A stretch of DNA of 64,000 nt. Origin: Meghimatium bilineatum. Lineage: Eukaryota; Mollusca; Gastropoda; Stylommatophora; Philomycidae. The notes under the pieces are model-generated. The model was not told the DNA's origin and made no database searches. It saw only the letters and a program-made list of their open reading frames with translations. The stretch spans positions 100,679,587 to 100,743,586 of the forward strand of contig CM067322.1 of the NCBI GenBank assembly GCA_034231615.1, given 5' to 3'. The position numbers and the translations under genes were made by a program. Positions 33,346 to 45,285 of this stretch are shown here, in pieces (the stretch's first letter is position 1; each line of letters begins with the position of its first letter).

Positions 33346-33865
33346 ATGAATATTTGAGTAACATAATTTTAGGTTTCTTTATTCTTTTATTTAGTTATAT
33401 TAACACTTTAAATTTCTGTTTCGACACGAGAAAAATCTGTCGGTCTTACCAGTGACACACCATGTGAATCATCATGCTACGGTATATGTCTAGTTGATGA
33501 TGTGACAATATATTCATCTTTATCTTCCAGCCTCACACAATTTATGTTTACAGTTATATGTTTATTGTTGCAGCATGTGTTCTATTGTAAACTAATGAAT
33601 AAATGGGCTCTAGTGTCTATGTTGTACTTTCATTTTCAGTCAAATGGTCCTCAAGGATGATAACCAGATACAGGTCATTGAATATTTGTCAAATTATGGC
33701 ATAGTGGCATGTGAGGGGGGGGGGGGGGAGGTGATTTGTGTCATCAGCACAAATGGGTAAAAAAAAACCGTAAAAGTGGAAGAATGAAAAATATTTGCTA
33801 TACTCTTGTCACAATGTGACAATAATGGCATCGTCACACTAGAATGTCACTGTACAGGGCACAAA
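33346..33865. other. Intergenic spacer with a poly-G tract
   Basis: A run of at least fourteen G lies at about 33715-33729. A phrase similar to aatgaataaatggg occurs near 33593. No gene was seen. Confidence 0.5.
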
Positions 33866-34209
33866 AACACACTCATAAACTCGGTAACAAAATCATGTAT
33901 TAGAGACAGAGAAAAACATAAACCCAGTAACACAATGATGTATTAGAGACAAAGACACCCATAAATCAGGTAACACAATCATGTATTAGAGACAAAGACA
34001 AACATAAACCCAGTAACACAATCATGTATTAGATACAAAGACACCCATAAATCAGGTAACACAATCATGTATTAGAGACAAAGACACCCATAAATCAGGT
34101 AACACAATCATGTATTAGAGACAAAGACACCCATAAATCAGGTAACACAATCATGTATTAGAGACAAAGACACCCATAAATCAGGTAACACAATCATGTA
34201 TTAGAGACA
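33866..34209. repeat. Minisatellite, 43-base unit, about 8 copies
   Basis: The unit contains ggtaacacaatcatgtatta and gagacaaagacacccataaa. Confidence 0.95.
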
Positions 34210-34277
34210 CGGGAACCTGATTTGAGAACACCTAAGAGCTGACGAGAGTTACCTGCTTACACCTTAAGGAATTGCTT

Positions 34278-34555
34278 CACCGCCATCATCATCACAACCA
34301 AAAACCACCACATTCACCACCATCATCATCACAACCAAAAACCACCACATTCACCACCATCATCATCACAACCAAAAACCACCACATTCACCACCATCAT
34401 CTACCATCTTCACTACTCTAACATCATCATCACGAACATCAGCATAATCATCATCATCAAAATCATCATCAGCACAATAGTGATAGTCATCATCATCTAC
34501 TTCCTCATCATCATCCTCATCATCATCCTCAACAACAATATCATCATCATGAGCC
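34278..34555. repeat. 37-base repeat (3 copies) passing into a (CAT)n-rich tract
   Basis: Units of caccaccatcatcatcacaa with ccaaaaaccaccacatt repeat to about 34390. Imperfect cat/tca triplets follow to 34555. The Asp-rich minus-strand frame is an artefact of this. Confidence 0.92.
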
Positions 34556-34911
34556 ATATTCCGTTACACAATTACTAAAATATACAATCCCCAATACTTA
34601 TTGACATTTATTCTCCTTCCCCTATATAATTTGATGTTTGTACTTTAATTCTCATTTATATTGTTCAACTCTTACGTTTACTAGTTTATTATTCACTCTG
34701 TAGTGTCGATACTGTTTGCATGGCTCGCCATAAAACCTGTTGATGTTTTGAATACTCTACAAATAGACACAAGTTACTAAAGATAAAAATGGCTCAAAAG
34801 TGGAATAAAACGGAATATATATACATACAATATACATGCCACTCCCTTTCCCAATAAGATTGAAGAGGTACAGTGTGTATATAAGATTATATATATAATC
34901 TAGAGACATAT
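34556..34911. other. AT-rich intergenic spacer
   Basis: Contains alternating ta stretches at 34816-34830 and 34875-34900. Nothing else was recognised. Confidence 0.4.
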
Positions 34912-36330
34912 TTCCTCCTAGAGAGCCAGTGTGGCTTCCGACAAGGAAGAGATAGAGTTTTCATGATATTCACTGCCAGACAATTACAGGAAAAGTGTCG
35001 CGAACAGAACTTTGGTCTCTACACGACATTTGTCGATCTAACTAAGGCTTTCGACACTGTATACCACGATGGACTATGGAAGATCATGGCCAAATTTCGA
35101 TGTCCCAAAAAGTACATGATAGCCTGTGTACAAGATGACCGCGCACACTCAAATCCTTTGTCAGTAACTAAAACTGTCAAACAGGCTTTCGTCCTAGCTC
35201 CGATGATCGTCAGCATGGTGCTCCCTGCCAAGTTAAATGATGCCTTTAGCAATAACAGTGCAGGGATTTGCTTTAGCTATCGAGCTGATGGAGCACTATT
35301 AAATCTTAGTAGATTGAAGGCCAAGATCAAAACTAAGACGGACATTGTTCGCAACATCTTGTTCGCCGACACTTGTGCACTTAGCGCTACCAGTCTGAAT
35401 GCCATGCTGGACAGTATTGACCTCTTTTCTTTGGCCTGTGATGGGTTCGGTCTCACCATCAGCACAGCGAAGACCTTAGTAATGTATCAACCATGGCCGG
35501 GTCTCCCCTACACACAACCAGTAATCACAATAAAGTGACATAAACTCAATACTGCGAATAAGTTTGTATATCTCGGCAGCACTCAGCGACAATTGACGAG
35601 GATGTTGTTCTACGTATTGCTCGCGCCATTGCGGTCTTTGGAAGACATCCTACCAGCGTATGGATCAGGCGTGGTCTCAGTTAGACAACTAATTTGGCCG
35701 TCTACCACACAGTGGTTATACCAACACTGCTTTATGCTGCGTTATCCTGGACATAGGCTGCACCGGGATAACATGCGAGACACTCTCGACAACTTAGCTC
35801 TTTCCACTTTCGGTGCCTACGAAACCTCATGGGAATACGTTGGCAGGATCAATTACCAGACGAAGAAATCCTTCAGAAGTCCCGTATGCAAAGCATCCAT
35901 GTCCTGTTAAGTCCCAACTCCACTGGACTGCCCGCTTCGTCCGTATGCCAGACAAGCGCCTTCCAAAGAGGTTATTCTATGTGGAGCTGTGCGATGGAAA
36001 ACGTTCAAGCGGAGGGCGGAAAAAGAGCTTCAAAGATCTTTTAAAGAACTCGATCAAGCACTGCAGCGCAGATACTAGCTCCAGCGAGACTATAGCTGTT
36101 GATAACTCAGCCCAACAGATTGGCAAACGCAGATCACTGCTGGCATCACTAAATAAAAAGAAAGAATACTGCGGGAAATTTACAAGAGACTGAAGCGGAG
36201 GAAAATTTTAAAAATTCTCCTACACTCTGCACTCATGCACGCACTGCAATAGATCCTTTCTGGCACGAATCGTACTCATCGGGCATCTGCGAACTCACAA
36301 ACCAAAATTACATTAGACAACCACAAATAA
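34912..36330 (+). mobile_element. Family A non-LTR retrotransposon, A3: RT through C-terminal zinc finger
   Basis: Starts in the RT at ESQCGFRQGRD, then MIFTARQLQEKCREQNFGLY, TTFVDLTKAFDTVYHDGL (motif A) and NILFADTCALSATS (YADD box changed to FADT). After a frame break near 35540 the C-terminal half follows: KSQLHWTARFVRMPDKRLPK, then KRSSGGRKKSFKDLLKNS. Near 36225-36300 another frame encodes SCTHCNRSFLARIVLIGHLR and TH, a perfect C2H2 finger (Cys-X2-Cys-X12-His-X3-His). A terminal zinc finger is a feature of this element group. The first RT Asp is kept but the second catalytic Asp is lost, so the copy is inactive. It is 5'-truncated. Confidence 0.85.
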
Positions 36331-36358
36331 TTTGTTTTTTACCCTATTTGTTCACCAC

Positions 36359-36383
36359 AAATATATATATATATATATATATA
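36359..36383. repeat. (TA)n microsatellite
   Basis: About twelve TA dinucleotides at the 3' end of A3. Confidence 0.9.
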
Positions 36384-36445
36384 ATGTAAAAGACTAGCCG
36401 TGCAGGAGACAGCCCCGCCTGTTCGTAGTAAGATTGGAAAGGTTA

Positions 36446-36447
<2 letters not shown>

Positions 36448-36507
<60 letters not shown>
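36448..36507. repeat. (TA)n microsatellite
   Basis: About thirty uninterrupted TA dinucleotides between the 3' ends of A3 and A2. Confidence 0.95.
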
Positions 36508-36508
<1 letters not shown>

Positions 36509-37321
36509 GCTCGTCCGTCGTAATCGACGATGACCAAAACTCAACCAAAATAATAAATAATAAAAACAAGTAATAGAGTGTATAAAGTTAATAAGATTTT
36601 TTAATGACTAACACGTCCAATGAGAGTCCAAAACGTTCTTTTTGAAACTTGTGTACCAGAAAAAACGTTACATCGCACACAATTGACATCTGTAGATGGA
36701 GTCTGTGGGACGTTGAGATGTTTTGTCTTTTGTACTTGCCCGCTTCTATCTTGCTGTATCTTGCCTGGTCTCTTCCGCCGCTAGTGCTCCCGTTCTGAGA
36801 CTGTAACGCCATGATGTTCTATACTGAGCGAGGCTCTCCCAAGAGCCTACGTTAATTTTAAGAAGTTTCAGTGATGACTTGAGCGTCTTTGAAACGTTTT
36901 CTCTGAAGCTTTTCGTAATCCTGCCTTGAGTGCTCCATAATATATTTGTTTTGGTAGACGCGAGTCCTCCATACGCACAAGATGGCCTGCCCAGCGTGCT
37001 TGCGCCTTCATAAGTATTGTGTGGATGCTTATTGAGGTTGATTTTTCCAAGACCTCGTAGTCTGGTACTTTGTCCCACCAATGGATGTTTAGTAATTTAT
37101 GTAGGCAAGTAAGATGGAAATGATTTAATTTTTTTGCGTGTCTAGCATACACTGTCCATGTTTCACAAGCGTATAGTAGGGTTGGTATAACAGCCGCATG
37201 ATAAACTTGTAGTTTGGTGGTTGTTCTTATACCTCTTGTGTCCTATACATTGTTGCGTAATATGCCAAATACAGCACTATCTTTTGCCAGTCTATTGTTA
37301 ATTTCCACATCAATGTTGACA

Positions 37322-37362
<41 letters not shown>

Positions 37363-38408
37363 CTTCCAAGGTAAGTAAAATTGTCACCTACCTGCAGTTT
37401 TTCCTGATTGACGACAATAGAAGCAGTAGTATGTTGGCTATTTGATGTTGATTGGTGCATGGCTTCTGTGTTTTTTTTGGCACTAATAGTGAAACCAAAG
37501 TTGTTGCAGGCGTCTGTGAGAAACGGTCTATGGTGCTTTGCATGTTTACAACAGAATCAGCATACAATACACAGTTGTCAGCATAGAGTAATTCCCTAAT
37601 AGTTTTCATTTTTGCCTTTAGACGATGTAGATTGAAGAGACAAGCATATGTTATAATAATTGATCATTATACGAGGTATTTCATTACTACGGTATGTGAG
37701 TCTTTAACATGGCTGTAAATAACAGGCTGAAAAGAGTAGGGGCCAGCACACATCCCTGCTTTACACCATTTGTGACAGGGAATGCAGGAGATACTCCTCC
37801 GTCGCAGATAACACTAGCCATCATACCGTCATGAAATTGTCGTATCACATTGACAAGTTTTGGGGGGCATCCGAACTTTGTAAGCAACTTCCACAGTCCT
37901 TCCCTGTTAACGATATCAAATGTTTTAGTTAAGTCCACAAATGTTGCTAAGAGTTCACTATGTTGCTCTTGAGATTTTTCCTGAATTTGTCGTGCAGCGA
38001 ATGTCAACTATACCACGACCTGCACGAAAACCGCACTGACTCTCTGGGAGTAGCTCGTTTAATAGTGAGTGATTTAATCTATTGAGTATGTCACGAGCAA
38101 GAATTTTACCAGCTATAGACAAAAGTGATATACCCTGTGATTATCGCAAGACTGTTTGGTACCTTTGCTTTTATATAGGTGAACTATAGAAGCATCTTTT
38201 AGATCATGAGGCAATGTACCTGAGTTCCAGAAAATACCAAAAATGTCAGTTTTTGAATCCGCAATGGTCCGCCATTTTTATAAATTTCAGCAGGTATGGC
38301 ATCCATACCAGGAGCTTTGTCATGTGACATTTGTTTCATCGCCATTATAAGTCTTGACTGCTTGGAGGTATATCTCGAGTCGATGAAAATTAAATTGTCA
38401 ATTGTCAT
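36505..38408 (-). mobile_element. Family A non-LTR retrotransposon, A2, long 5'-truncated copy
   Basis: Minus strand, in order: MKQMSHDKAPGMDAIPAEIY (RT fingers) at about 38340, then MTFAARQIQEKSQEQHSELL, ATFVDLTKTFDIVNREGLW (motif A), FPVTNGVKQGCVLAPTLFSL, ELLYADNCVLYADS (YADN in place of YADD), a thumb region interrupted by a (GA) tract, then HLTCLHKLLNIHWWDKVPDY, RWAGHLVRMEDSRLPKQIYY and a 3' untranslated stretch down to 36505. Several frameshifts break it. A3 faces it tail to tail. Confidence 0.88.
37326..37360. repeat. (GA)n microsatellite inside A2
   Basis: About seventeen GA dinucleotides in the RT thumb coding region, absent from the otherwise matching copy A1, which begins directly beyond it. 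Confidence 0.95.
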
Positions 38409-40015
38409 TCATACTTTACTAGGCACATTTTAGCGACCTGTTGAAGTCATTAAATTATTACCATAATATTGATCTTACGATACAGTCAAACGATTGTGTG
38501 CAAATGATACTACCATCATGTGATGGAACATGGGCTTTTGTTCCAGTATATCTTTGTTATGACTGCATCACAGTTTCATTATTTTCGTGCACGTAAGTTC
38601 TTTTGTTATACCGTTTTACAGTAGTCACGCTTAACGTATTATATGAACTGCAAAAACTCGTTAGGTTTGTGTTTTTAATTTTTTGAAATAGTTGTGTCTC
38701 ATTCACATCCATATGTTTCTTTAACATGAATTCGTTGAAAACATTTGTTTAAACTCCGAACGTTACTACTTGTCCGCATGTCTAGAATAACGTTGATGTT
38801 AATATTAACTAGAATAACATTGATGTTAATATTAACTAGAATAACATTGATGTTAATATTAACCGATATTAATAAATTTTAATGTGGTAAGTATTAAAGA
38901 GAAAAGGGGTTGTGTTTTTTTTCTAGTGGTTTCTCAAAAACGTTAGCAGTTTTTAGTCACGAAACTAGTGCTGTTATAACGTAATGAGTTGGCAACACTG
39001 CAGCAAACGTTGTCTTACAGACTCAGTAAAACCTGCAATTCACTTTGTAAAGTATATGTGACCCTAACAGGAAGAATAGCTCGTGTTTTCAATGTGTGTT
39101 TGTTATTGTTTTTCTTGGAAAAAATGTATAGGTGAGTACTTGTTCCTTTTTTAATGAAACCGACAGTATGGCTTGGAATTTTTGTACACCAAGCTGTTTG
39201 CATAATTTCAGTTCTTGATGATAATAGCTTGATGTACGACAACTCCCGGCTAGACTACCAAAATTAAATGTTTTTGTTTGATGTGCTAAACATCGTTTAT
39301 CAATGAGGCTATGAAGAAGCGATCGAGATTCAGTGAACGTTTTCAGAAGGTTCATTCTGATCAATGTAGCAAAATGTCACGTATTTTCAAAGGGAAAAAC
39401 GTAATGAGCAACAACAAAAAATGCAAATTGTGTTTGTCTCGACTTCAAGGCATAATGAAACAGAGCCGTAGATATAGTCTCCTCAAGATGGGGGTTGGGC
39501 ACCAACAAGATGGGCGTTGGGCACCAACATTTTTTCTAAAAGCAGTCATTTGTATGATTTCGTGTGTCGGATGCCCTGTTTTAATTTTTGATTGAAAATT
39601 TGATAATTTATGTGCGAGAAATTGCACTAAGGGAGGAGCTTTTTTTGTTGTTGTTGTCTTTTGGCTTTTAACTTACATTTGGCCAAGTTTCTAGTACTAA
39701 AAGCAATGTTCGGATTTTCTAAGGAAGAAGTCACATGTTCGTGGAGGGAAACGAACGAGACGACAAATTAGCTAGCCTCGCCACTACAGCAGATGGTCAA
39801 CGTATGGACCCAGCAGACATACTCATTGCTCTTCGTGAGTCCTCATGATCAGAGGATTTTGTGATGAATGAGCATGAGACAATATCAAGGATGGGCGTGG
39901 CCCGAAGAGAACCCCCTGACAAAGAGTTCAAAAAGAGCAGTGAACCAACATAGAACCGGTACCATCGGCCGTTATACCCTAAGAGATTTACTGAAGCAGA
40001 GATCTGTGCACCTAT
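38409..40015. other. Intergenic, mostly unassigned
   Basis: A 27-base phrase (tagaataacattgatgttaa tattaac) is repeated three times at 38782-38863. A 19-base phrase (atggg.gttgggcaccaac) is doubled at 39488-39528. Open frames of 90-110 codons occur on both strands around 39090-39600 but show no domain or codon pattern that would support a gene. Confidence 0.4.
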
Positions 40016-40019
40016 GGAG

Positions 40020-40975
40020 GTGACCGGTGTGCGAAGAGGATAATCAACAGACCTAATACCTGATTTATTTAGTATTGCAATGGATTGGGTCATGCAAATT
40101 GCACAGCCGATAAAGATCGTGGTATCGAGTAGCTTGGAAATAAAAGTCTGGAAGATATCGACTTTGCCGACGACCTAGCGTTACTTAGCTCAACTCACGA
40201 AGATGCCCAAGAAAAAACAAACAGCCTGCAATTATTCTCTGCACAACTTGGGCTTGAAATCAACACATCCAAAACAAAAATATTTGACCTTACCAACAAA
40301 CCAACGGACATCAAACTAAACGACAACACTCTTGAAAAAGTCAACAACTTCACATTCCCAGCAGGCTATCAACAACAGGAGATTTATCAACAGAAATATC
40401 ACACCGTATTGCACTGGCTGATAACTCATTCAATAAACTATAAAATATCTGGCATCCAAAAACACTAAGAAATAACACAAAATTCAAAATCTTCAACTCC
40501 TGCATAATTCCAACATTAACATATGGATACGAAAGTTGGAAAGCAACATCAAAATTAGAGCAAAGACTAAACACCTTTGATAATAAATGTCTTAGAAGGC
40601 TACTGAACATACGTTGGGCAGACTTCAAATGAAACACAGTTGTCACACAAGAATCATAACAAGAATATGTATCCACCTATATTAGAAAGCGTCGTTGGAA
40701 TTACATCGGACACGCGCAATGAATGGATACCGAAAGACTTCCCTGTCAAGATTTGATGTGGTCACCAAAGGGACAAGAGAAAACGAGGAAGACGAAAAGA
40801 AACTTTACGTAGAACTATTACAAGAGAATGTTTCACCATCGGTATCAGAAACAATGAAGACTTAAAACAAATTGCAATGAAACGAGAGACATGGAAATCT
40901 ATGACATCCGTCTTATGTGCCGTCTTTGACTCTAGAGGAATAACTAACTAATTCATGATTACACTTTAAAATGGA
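40020..40975 (+). mobile_element. Family D non-LTR retrotransposon, D1
   Basis: The plus strand reads, with frame changes, a TGVRRG..PDLFSIAMDWVM segment, then LEDIDFADDLALLSSTHEDA (DFADD catalytic box), EINTSKTKIFDLTNK, a degraded thumb, and at the end LRRTITRECFTIGIRNNED and RETWKSMTSVLCAVFD. Stops are common from 40440 on. D2 at 29375-29715 shares its C-terminus. Confidence 0.82.
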
Positions 40976-41124
40976 TTTTTAAAAAACCTAATATTATCAA
41001 ATTTTAAAGAAATACTAATGTTGGGGTTTAAGCTGACCTTAGGGCAGCAAAATGACACACGATGGAGATACAACAAAAGATATCTGTATCATAATTGCGT
41101 TGGCATCAAGTGCGTTCAATGACC

Positions 41125-41280
41125 TAACAAATATCTGGAAATCATAAACAATAAGTAAATATACCAAACTACGATTGTTCAACTACAATGTGATATCTGT
41201 ATGAACATACCATTACGAAAATTGGAAAGTAACATAAACACCGGAAAAGGAATTACATTCATTTGAAAATACATGTCTTA
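41125..41280 (+). mobile_element. Family D copy D5, left part, split by element C1
   Basis: Degraded plus-strand translation: TKLRLFNYNVISV, YENWKVT, ELHSFENTCL. This is the thumb region of family D, corresponding to 40480-40610 of D1. It continues at 42181 (RRILTYV) after the C1 insertion, and probably at 43505-43760 after element G. Confidence 0.6.
41271..41280. repeat. Target-site duplication of C1 (left copy)
   Basis: Ten bases acatgtctta, repeated exactly at 42171-42180. Confidence 0.88.
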
Positions 41281-42170
41281 CAAGAGCACATGATACAAGA
41301 GACATTACATGACTACAACACGTCTATATCGATCGGAGGTCGCCCTATTTGCAACTTGCGTTTCGCTGATGATATTGATCTTATAGCTGGGTCAGAACAA
41401 TCATTGCAAGAATTAACATTAAAGTTAGAAAAAGTTACCAGCAAGTACGGAATGGAAATCAATTCAGATAAGAGCAAAATCTTGGTAAACAGCAGAGACA
41501 CAGAAAACCAGACTAATATCATGATGAATGGACATAAGCTTGAAGAGGTGAATACCTTCAAATACCTCGGATCCAGTATATGCAGCGATGGTAAATGCAA
41601 AGCAGAACTAAAAATAAGGCTGGAGATGGCTTTAGCGTCCTTGTCAAGGCTAACTGTGATTTGGAAAAGCAACAGTGTTGGAGTGAAAATCAAACTGTAT
41701 AGGTCGCTGGTGCTTTCCGTTGTGTTGTATGGTTGTGAGAGTTGGACACTCACTGCGGACATGGAGAGAAGATTACAGGCTTTCGAGTATAAATGGTACA
41801 GAAGAATTCTACGAATTTCCTATAGGGAACATAAGACCAATGTGTACGTAAGAAATAAAGTAGAGATGTGTGCAGGTGTCCATGAGCCATTGCTTTCAAT
41901 AGTGAAACGACGAAAACTAGCATGGTTCGGACATGTATGCAGGCACGATTCCTTGTCAAAAACAATACTGCAGGGAACTGTCGAGGGTGGAAGAAGCAGA
42001 GGAGGACAAATAAAGACATGGACAGACAACATCAAGGAATGGACAGGGCTAGATATTTCCACACTCATCCGCATCGCTGAGGATAGAATTCGCTGGATGA
42101 CTCTGTGTGCTGAAGCTTCCAATGTGGTACCCCTACGATCCTGAAGGGTTATGGTTTTATTGATTGATTG
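41281..42170 (+). mobile_element. Family C non-LTR retrotransposon, C1, open RT frame, 10-base TSD
   Basis: A single open frame to the stop at 42142-42144 begins within the RT: SISIGGRPICNLRFADDIDL (FADD catalytic box), EINSDKSKILVNS, FKYLGSSICSDGKCKAELKI, then YGCESWTLT, YKWYRRILRISYREHKTNVY, LAWFGHVCRHDSLSKTILQG and WTGLDISTLIRIAEDRIRW. It ends in a short (TTGA)n tail and is flanked by the exact 10-base repeats at 41271 and 42171. No frame damage is visible, so insertion was recent. It is 5'-truncated, so it lacks endonuclease and RT motif A. It landed in an older family D element. Confidence 0.92.
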
Positions 42171-42180
42171 ACATGTCTTA
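42171..42180. repeat. Target-site duplication of C1 (right copy)
   Basis: Exact copy of 41271-41280 directly after the (TTGA) tail. Confidence 0.88.
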
Positions 42181-42208
42181 GAAGAATCTTAACATATGTC
42201 TTAGACAT

Positions 42209-43490
42209 ATCTTCTTCTTCTTCAGCGTTCGCTCTCAAATAACCACAACGAATATTTCGTGTGATTTCCGCCAGGGAGCGTGAAGTACGTTGTGCTGCAA
42301 GTTCGGCAGTAAAACTGTGATTATTTCCATCCCGGTTGGCCACTTGTGGCCAGGACGTCCAAGGTCCAGCACATCCGTTTTCGTCATTCCTTTATTTCGG
42401 GTTTGGTCCCTAGTCCGTGACAGCCTGTGTATCTGTCGCCGGGCATGCTGGTGTGTAGTGCCTCTTCGCCAAGACGCTTGTCGAGCGCGTCTATCTGGCA
42501 CGAGGTGTTCCACCGTCTATAAACCCATCTCGTGCAATTGGACGAACTCTGCCTGTGTCCATAGGGTACTGAACCTTCTCTCATCCGCGAGCCTGGTTCC
42601 GTATGAGGAAGAACTCAACAGAGGAGTTGGACCCTGGCTCTTTCGCCCTCTTAGCCGAGGTGTCATTCACCGACATCGTGTACCCCTTGTCCAAGTTCGA
42701 GTCTCACACCACGCGTTTGAGAGCAAGGCGTTCTCGAGCTGAGCGACCTTGTCCCAATAGCGCCTGAGCCAATCAGGTACTGAACACTTTCTCTCTGCAA
42801 GTGTATTTCCGGTATAGGAAAGCTTGACAATAGAGTTGGGCCAGGGCTAAATCGTTGTCCCTTTTGTGCCTGAGCCCATCAGGTACTGAACCTTTTCTCT
42901 CTGCAAGTGTATTTCCGGTATCGGAAATCTTGACAGTAGAGTTGGTTTTGGTCTTCTTGCTTTTCCGAGCGCCCACGATTGGGTCTGGGTCTCTGCTTAT
43001 AAGGATCACAGGTAACTAGAAGCTCGTCTCGAGCTAACAGAGCTTATAGTTCCCCTTTCCTAGGAACTTTTCACTTTTAATTTGCAGTTCGCGCTGCCCT
43101 CTGGTGCTGTTCTGCCCTTTCATTGTACTCATTATGACATATATTTGTTTCTTTCAATGCAATCACCTTTACGTGCCTTTTACATTGGCCGCCCCTCCAA
43201 TGTTCTGACTGGACTTACGGGCGTGACTGTATGTCGACAGTGTCTCTGTATGTGGTGATGCAAATGGTGTCGGAGATATTGTATGTCTCTTTTGCAGTCA
43301 AATCTATTTCCATCTGCTTCCTCCACATTCTCGGACATGATCCCCAAATGATTTGGCCAGAATCAGCTCGAGCTGCTGTTTTCTGTTACCAGGGTGCACC
43401 GCGAGGAGGTACATTTGGGATCTTGGTTATCTGCCAACCCTGGGTCCACCTAGAGCATTGCGTTCCCTTTGCACCCCCTCTTAAATATTG
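42209..43490 (+). repeat. Element G, copy 3
   Basis: Starts cttcttcttcttcagcgttc and ends near tttgcaccccctctt. It matches copies 1 and 2 over nearly its full length. An internal block with catcaggtactgaac, ctctctgcaagtgtatttcc and ttgacaatagagttgg is present twice in tandem (about 42770-42850 and 42870-42940). No convincing reading frame is visible. Confidence 0.8.
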
Positions 43491-43504
43491 ATTGGTAAGT
43501 GTTT

Positions 43505-43760
43505 AAGTCTAACAAGAAAGACAACGTATATCTGACATGTACTTAGAATGAATGAAAACAGACTCCCACTATAAGCATTAAAATGGGTACCAGATATCAA
43601 AAGAAAAAGAGGAAGACTAAGAGAGATTCTTCGCAGAACAACCATCAAAGACTATGGGCTCAACAACATGCAAGAATTACACATTAGTAACATCACATCG
43701 CTCGGTATGGAGGAGCTGGTTTCTGCCACTATGCCACCGCAATCGATCGCTGAAAGAACA
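43505..43760 (+). mobile_element. Family D 3' fragment (probably the far end of D5)
   Basis: Reads MYLE/HVLRMNENRLPL, WVPDIKRKRGRLREILRRT and TIKDYGLNNMQEL, then a SLGMEELVSAT tail. These correspond to the C-terminal boxes of D1 and D2. With 41125-41280 and 42181-42208 it probably forms one element split by C1 and G. Confidence 0.65.
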
Positions 43761-44475
43761 TTGGTAGATAGAAGAATTATTTGATAGCAGTGAGATGTCT
43801 GTGACAACCATACTCGATTTTTTCAGTGAACTGAACAATGTCCATGATTGGCCACCACATGGGATTGACTGTATATCTAAAACAGAAAGGTGGTGTCCAA
43901 TGTTTTGAGAATTCACTGAGTTGTTCACGAACAACCGGTGACAAAAAAGATTATGGGTGGTTTCCACGGATCTGTGGTAAAGAGTAAGAATTATGAAATA
44001 AAATATGGGATTATGGTGGACTGTTGGGGGGGGGGGGGGGTTGGTAGCGAGTGGGTTGGGTATGGGTTGTTGCTCTTTAAAATCTATATGGAAGGGGGCG
44101 GTAGCAGGAATAAGTTTGAGAAACACTGGTGTAGAGACGTGACTTAATTCTACTCGGGTTTTCCTTCTCGTCCTCAACGAAGAAGTAGGCAGAGAACCAC
44201 TCATATCAAGTAATCTAGTATCTTCAAGTGATAATCTCCTTGTCACTATGAAATTATTCACTTTGTAAGCAAGATGTTATGATTTGGATTCTAACCAACG
44301 ACCACAGGAGCGCAAGTCAAGCGGTTTAACTGATACACCAGGCACACCCCCCCCCTGTTGTCAGATAAACCACATTGCATATAACCTCGTCCATCAAAAG
44401 TGATTATGACCATTTGTTACATCCACTTTATGGCATTCAGTTAGAGCGTGTATGTAGAACGCCAGGCGGTATGGC
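43761..44475. other. Intergenic spacer with a poly-G tract
   Basis: A run of sixteen or more G occurs at 44026-44041 and a run of C at 44347-44355. No gene, domain or second copy was recognised. Confidence 0.45.
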
Positions 44476-44479
44476 TAGA

Positions 44480-45262
44480 ACGAAATAACTTAAATAATTT
44501 GAAATATGCGGATGACACAGTTCTGACAGTTCTGAAGACCAATATTTCATTCATGTAGTCATTACAGAAAGTAAAGAGAAATGCCTCTTCCTAAATATCA
44601 AGAAAACAGAAGTAATGTTGATTAAGTTTCAAAATACCACATCTTGTAAGATCAAAGTGAATGATACAGTATTAAAACAGGTCCACCAATTGAAATATGT
44701 ACGTACAATGATTACAGCATATGGAAGAAGTTCAACAGAAACAAGAAGCAGAATAGGGCAAGCAAAAACAATATTCAGAAAAATGAAAAATATATTTTTT
44801 AATATGGTCTTGCCATTAGAGATGAGAGAGTTCTTCTGTGCTATATAACTCCTATACTAACATATGGGTGCGAGTCTTGGACTTTAAACAAACTGGAAAG
44901 GGGGAAATTAGAGGCAATAGAGATGTGGTTCTACAGAAGAATGCTGCGAATGCAATGGACTGCCAGAAAAACTAATGTGGAGTTGTTGAATGAGTCAAAT
45001 GTGAAACTGGCCTTAATCAACAATATAAGAAAAAAACAATCTTAATTGTTTGGCCACCTCATGAGACTGGGAGGATTAGAGAACATAGTCACAACAGGTA
45101 AGATTGAAGATAACAGAAAACAGAGGGCGACAACATGAGAAAATATTAAACAGTTTGACAACCTGGTACGGCAGGGAAACAACAACAACCATCTTGATAC
45201 ATAATGCTAGAGATAGAGAGCTTTTCTGCTTACGCCAGATGGTATGGCCCCTGATGATGATG
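44480..45262 (+). mobile_element. Family B non-LTR retrotransposon, B3, 5'-truncated and mutated
   Basis: Starts NLKYADDTVLT (catalytic box), then [80 protein letters not shown] and the final RELFC..RWYGP, closing with a tgatgatgatga tail. It parallels B1 along its whole length with frameshifts near 44545, 44830 and 45040. Confidence 0.85.
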
Positions 45263-45285
45263 ACTTCGTAATACGTGTTTTCCGA

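Noticed and set aside
34366..34557. Acidic Asp-rich peptide on the minus strand
   Set aside because: Produced by a (CAT)n-type tract.
39089..39627. Small frames around 39.1-39.6 kb
   Set aside because: No domain, no splice context and no conserved copy; overlapping frames on both strands suggest chance.
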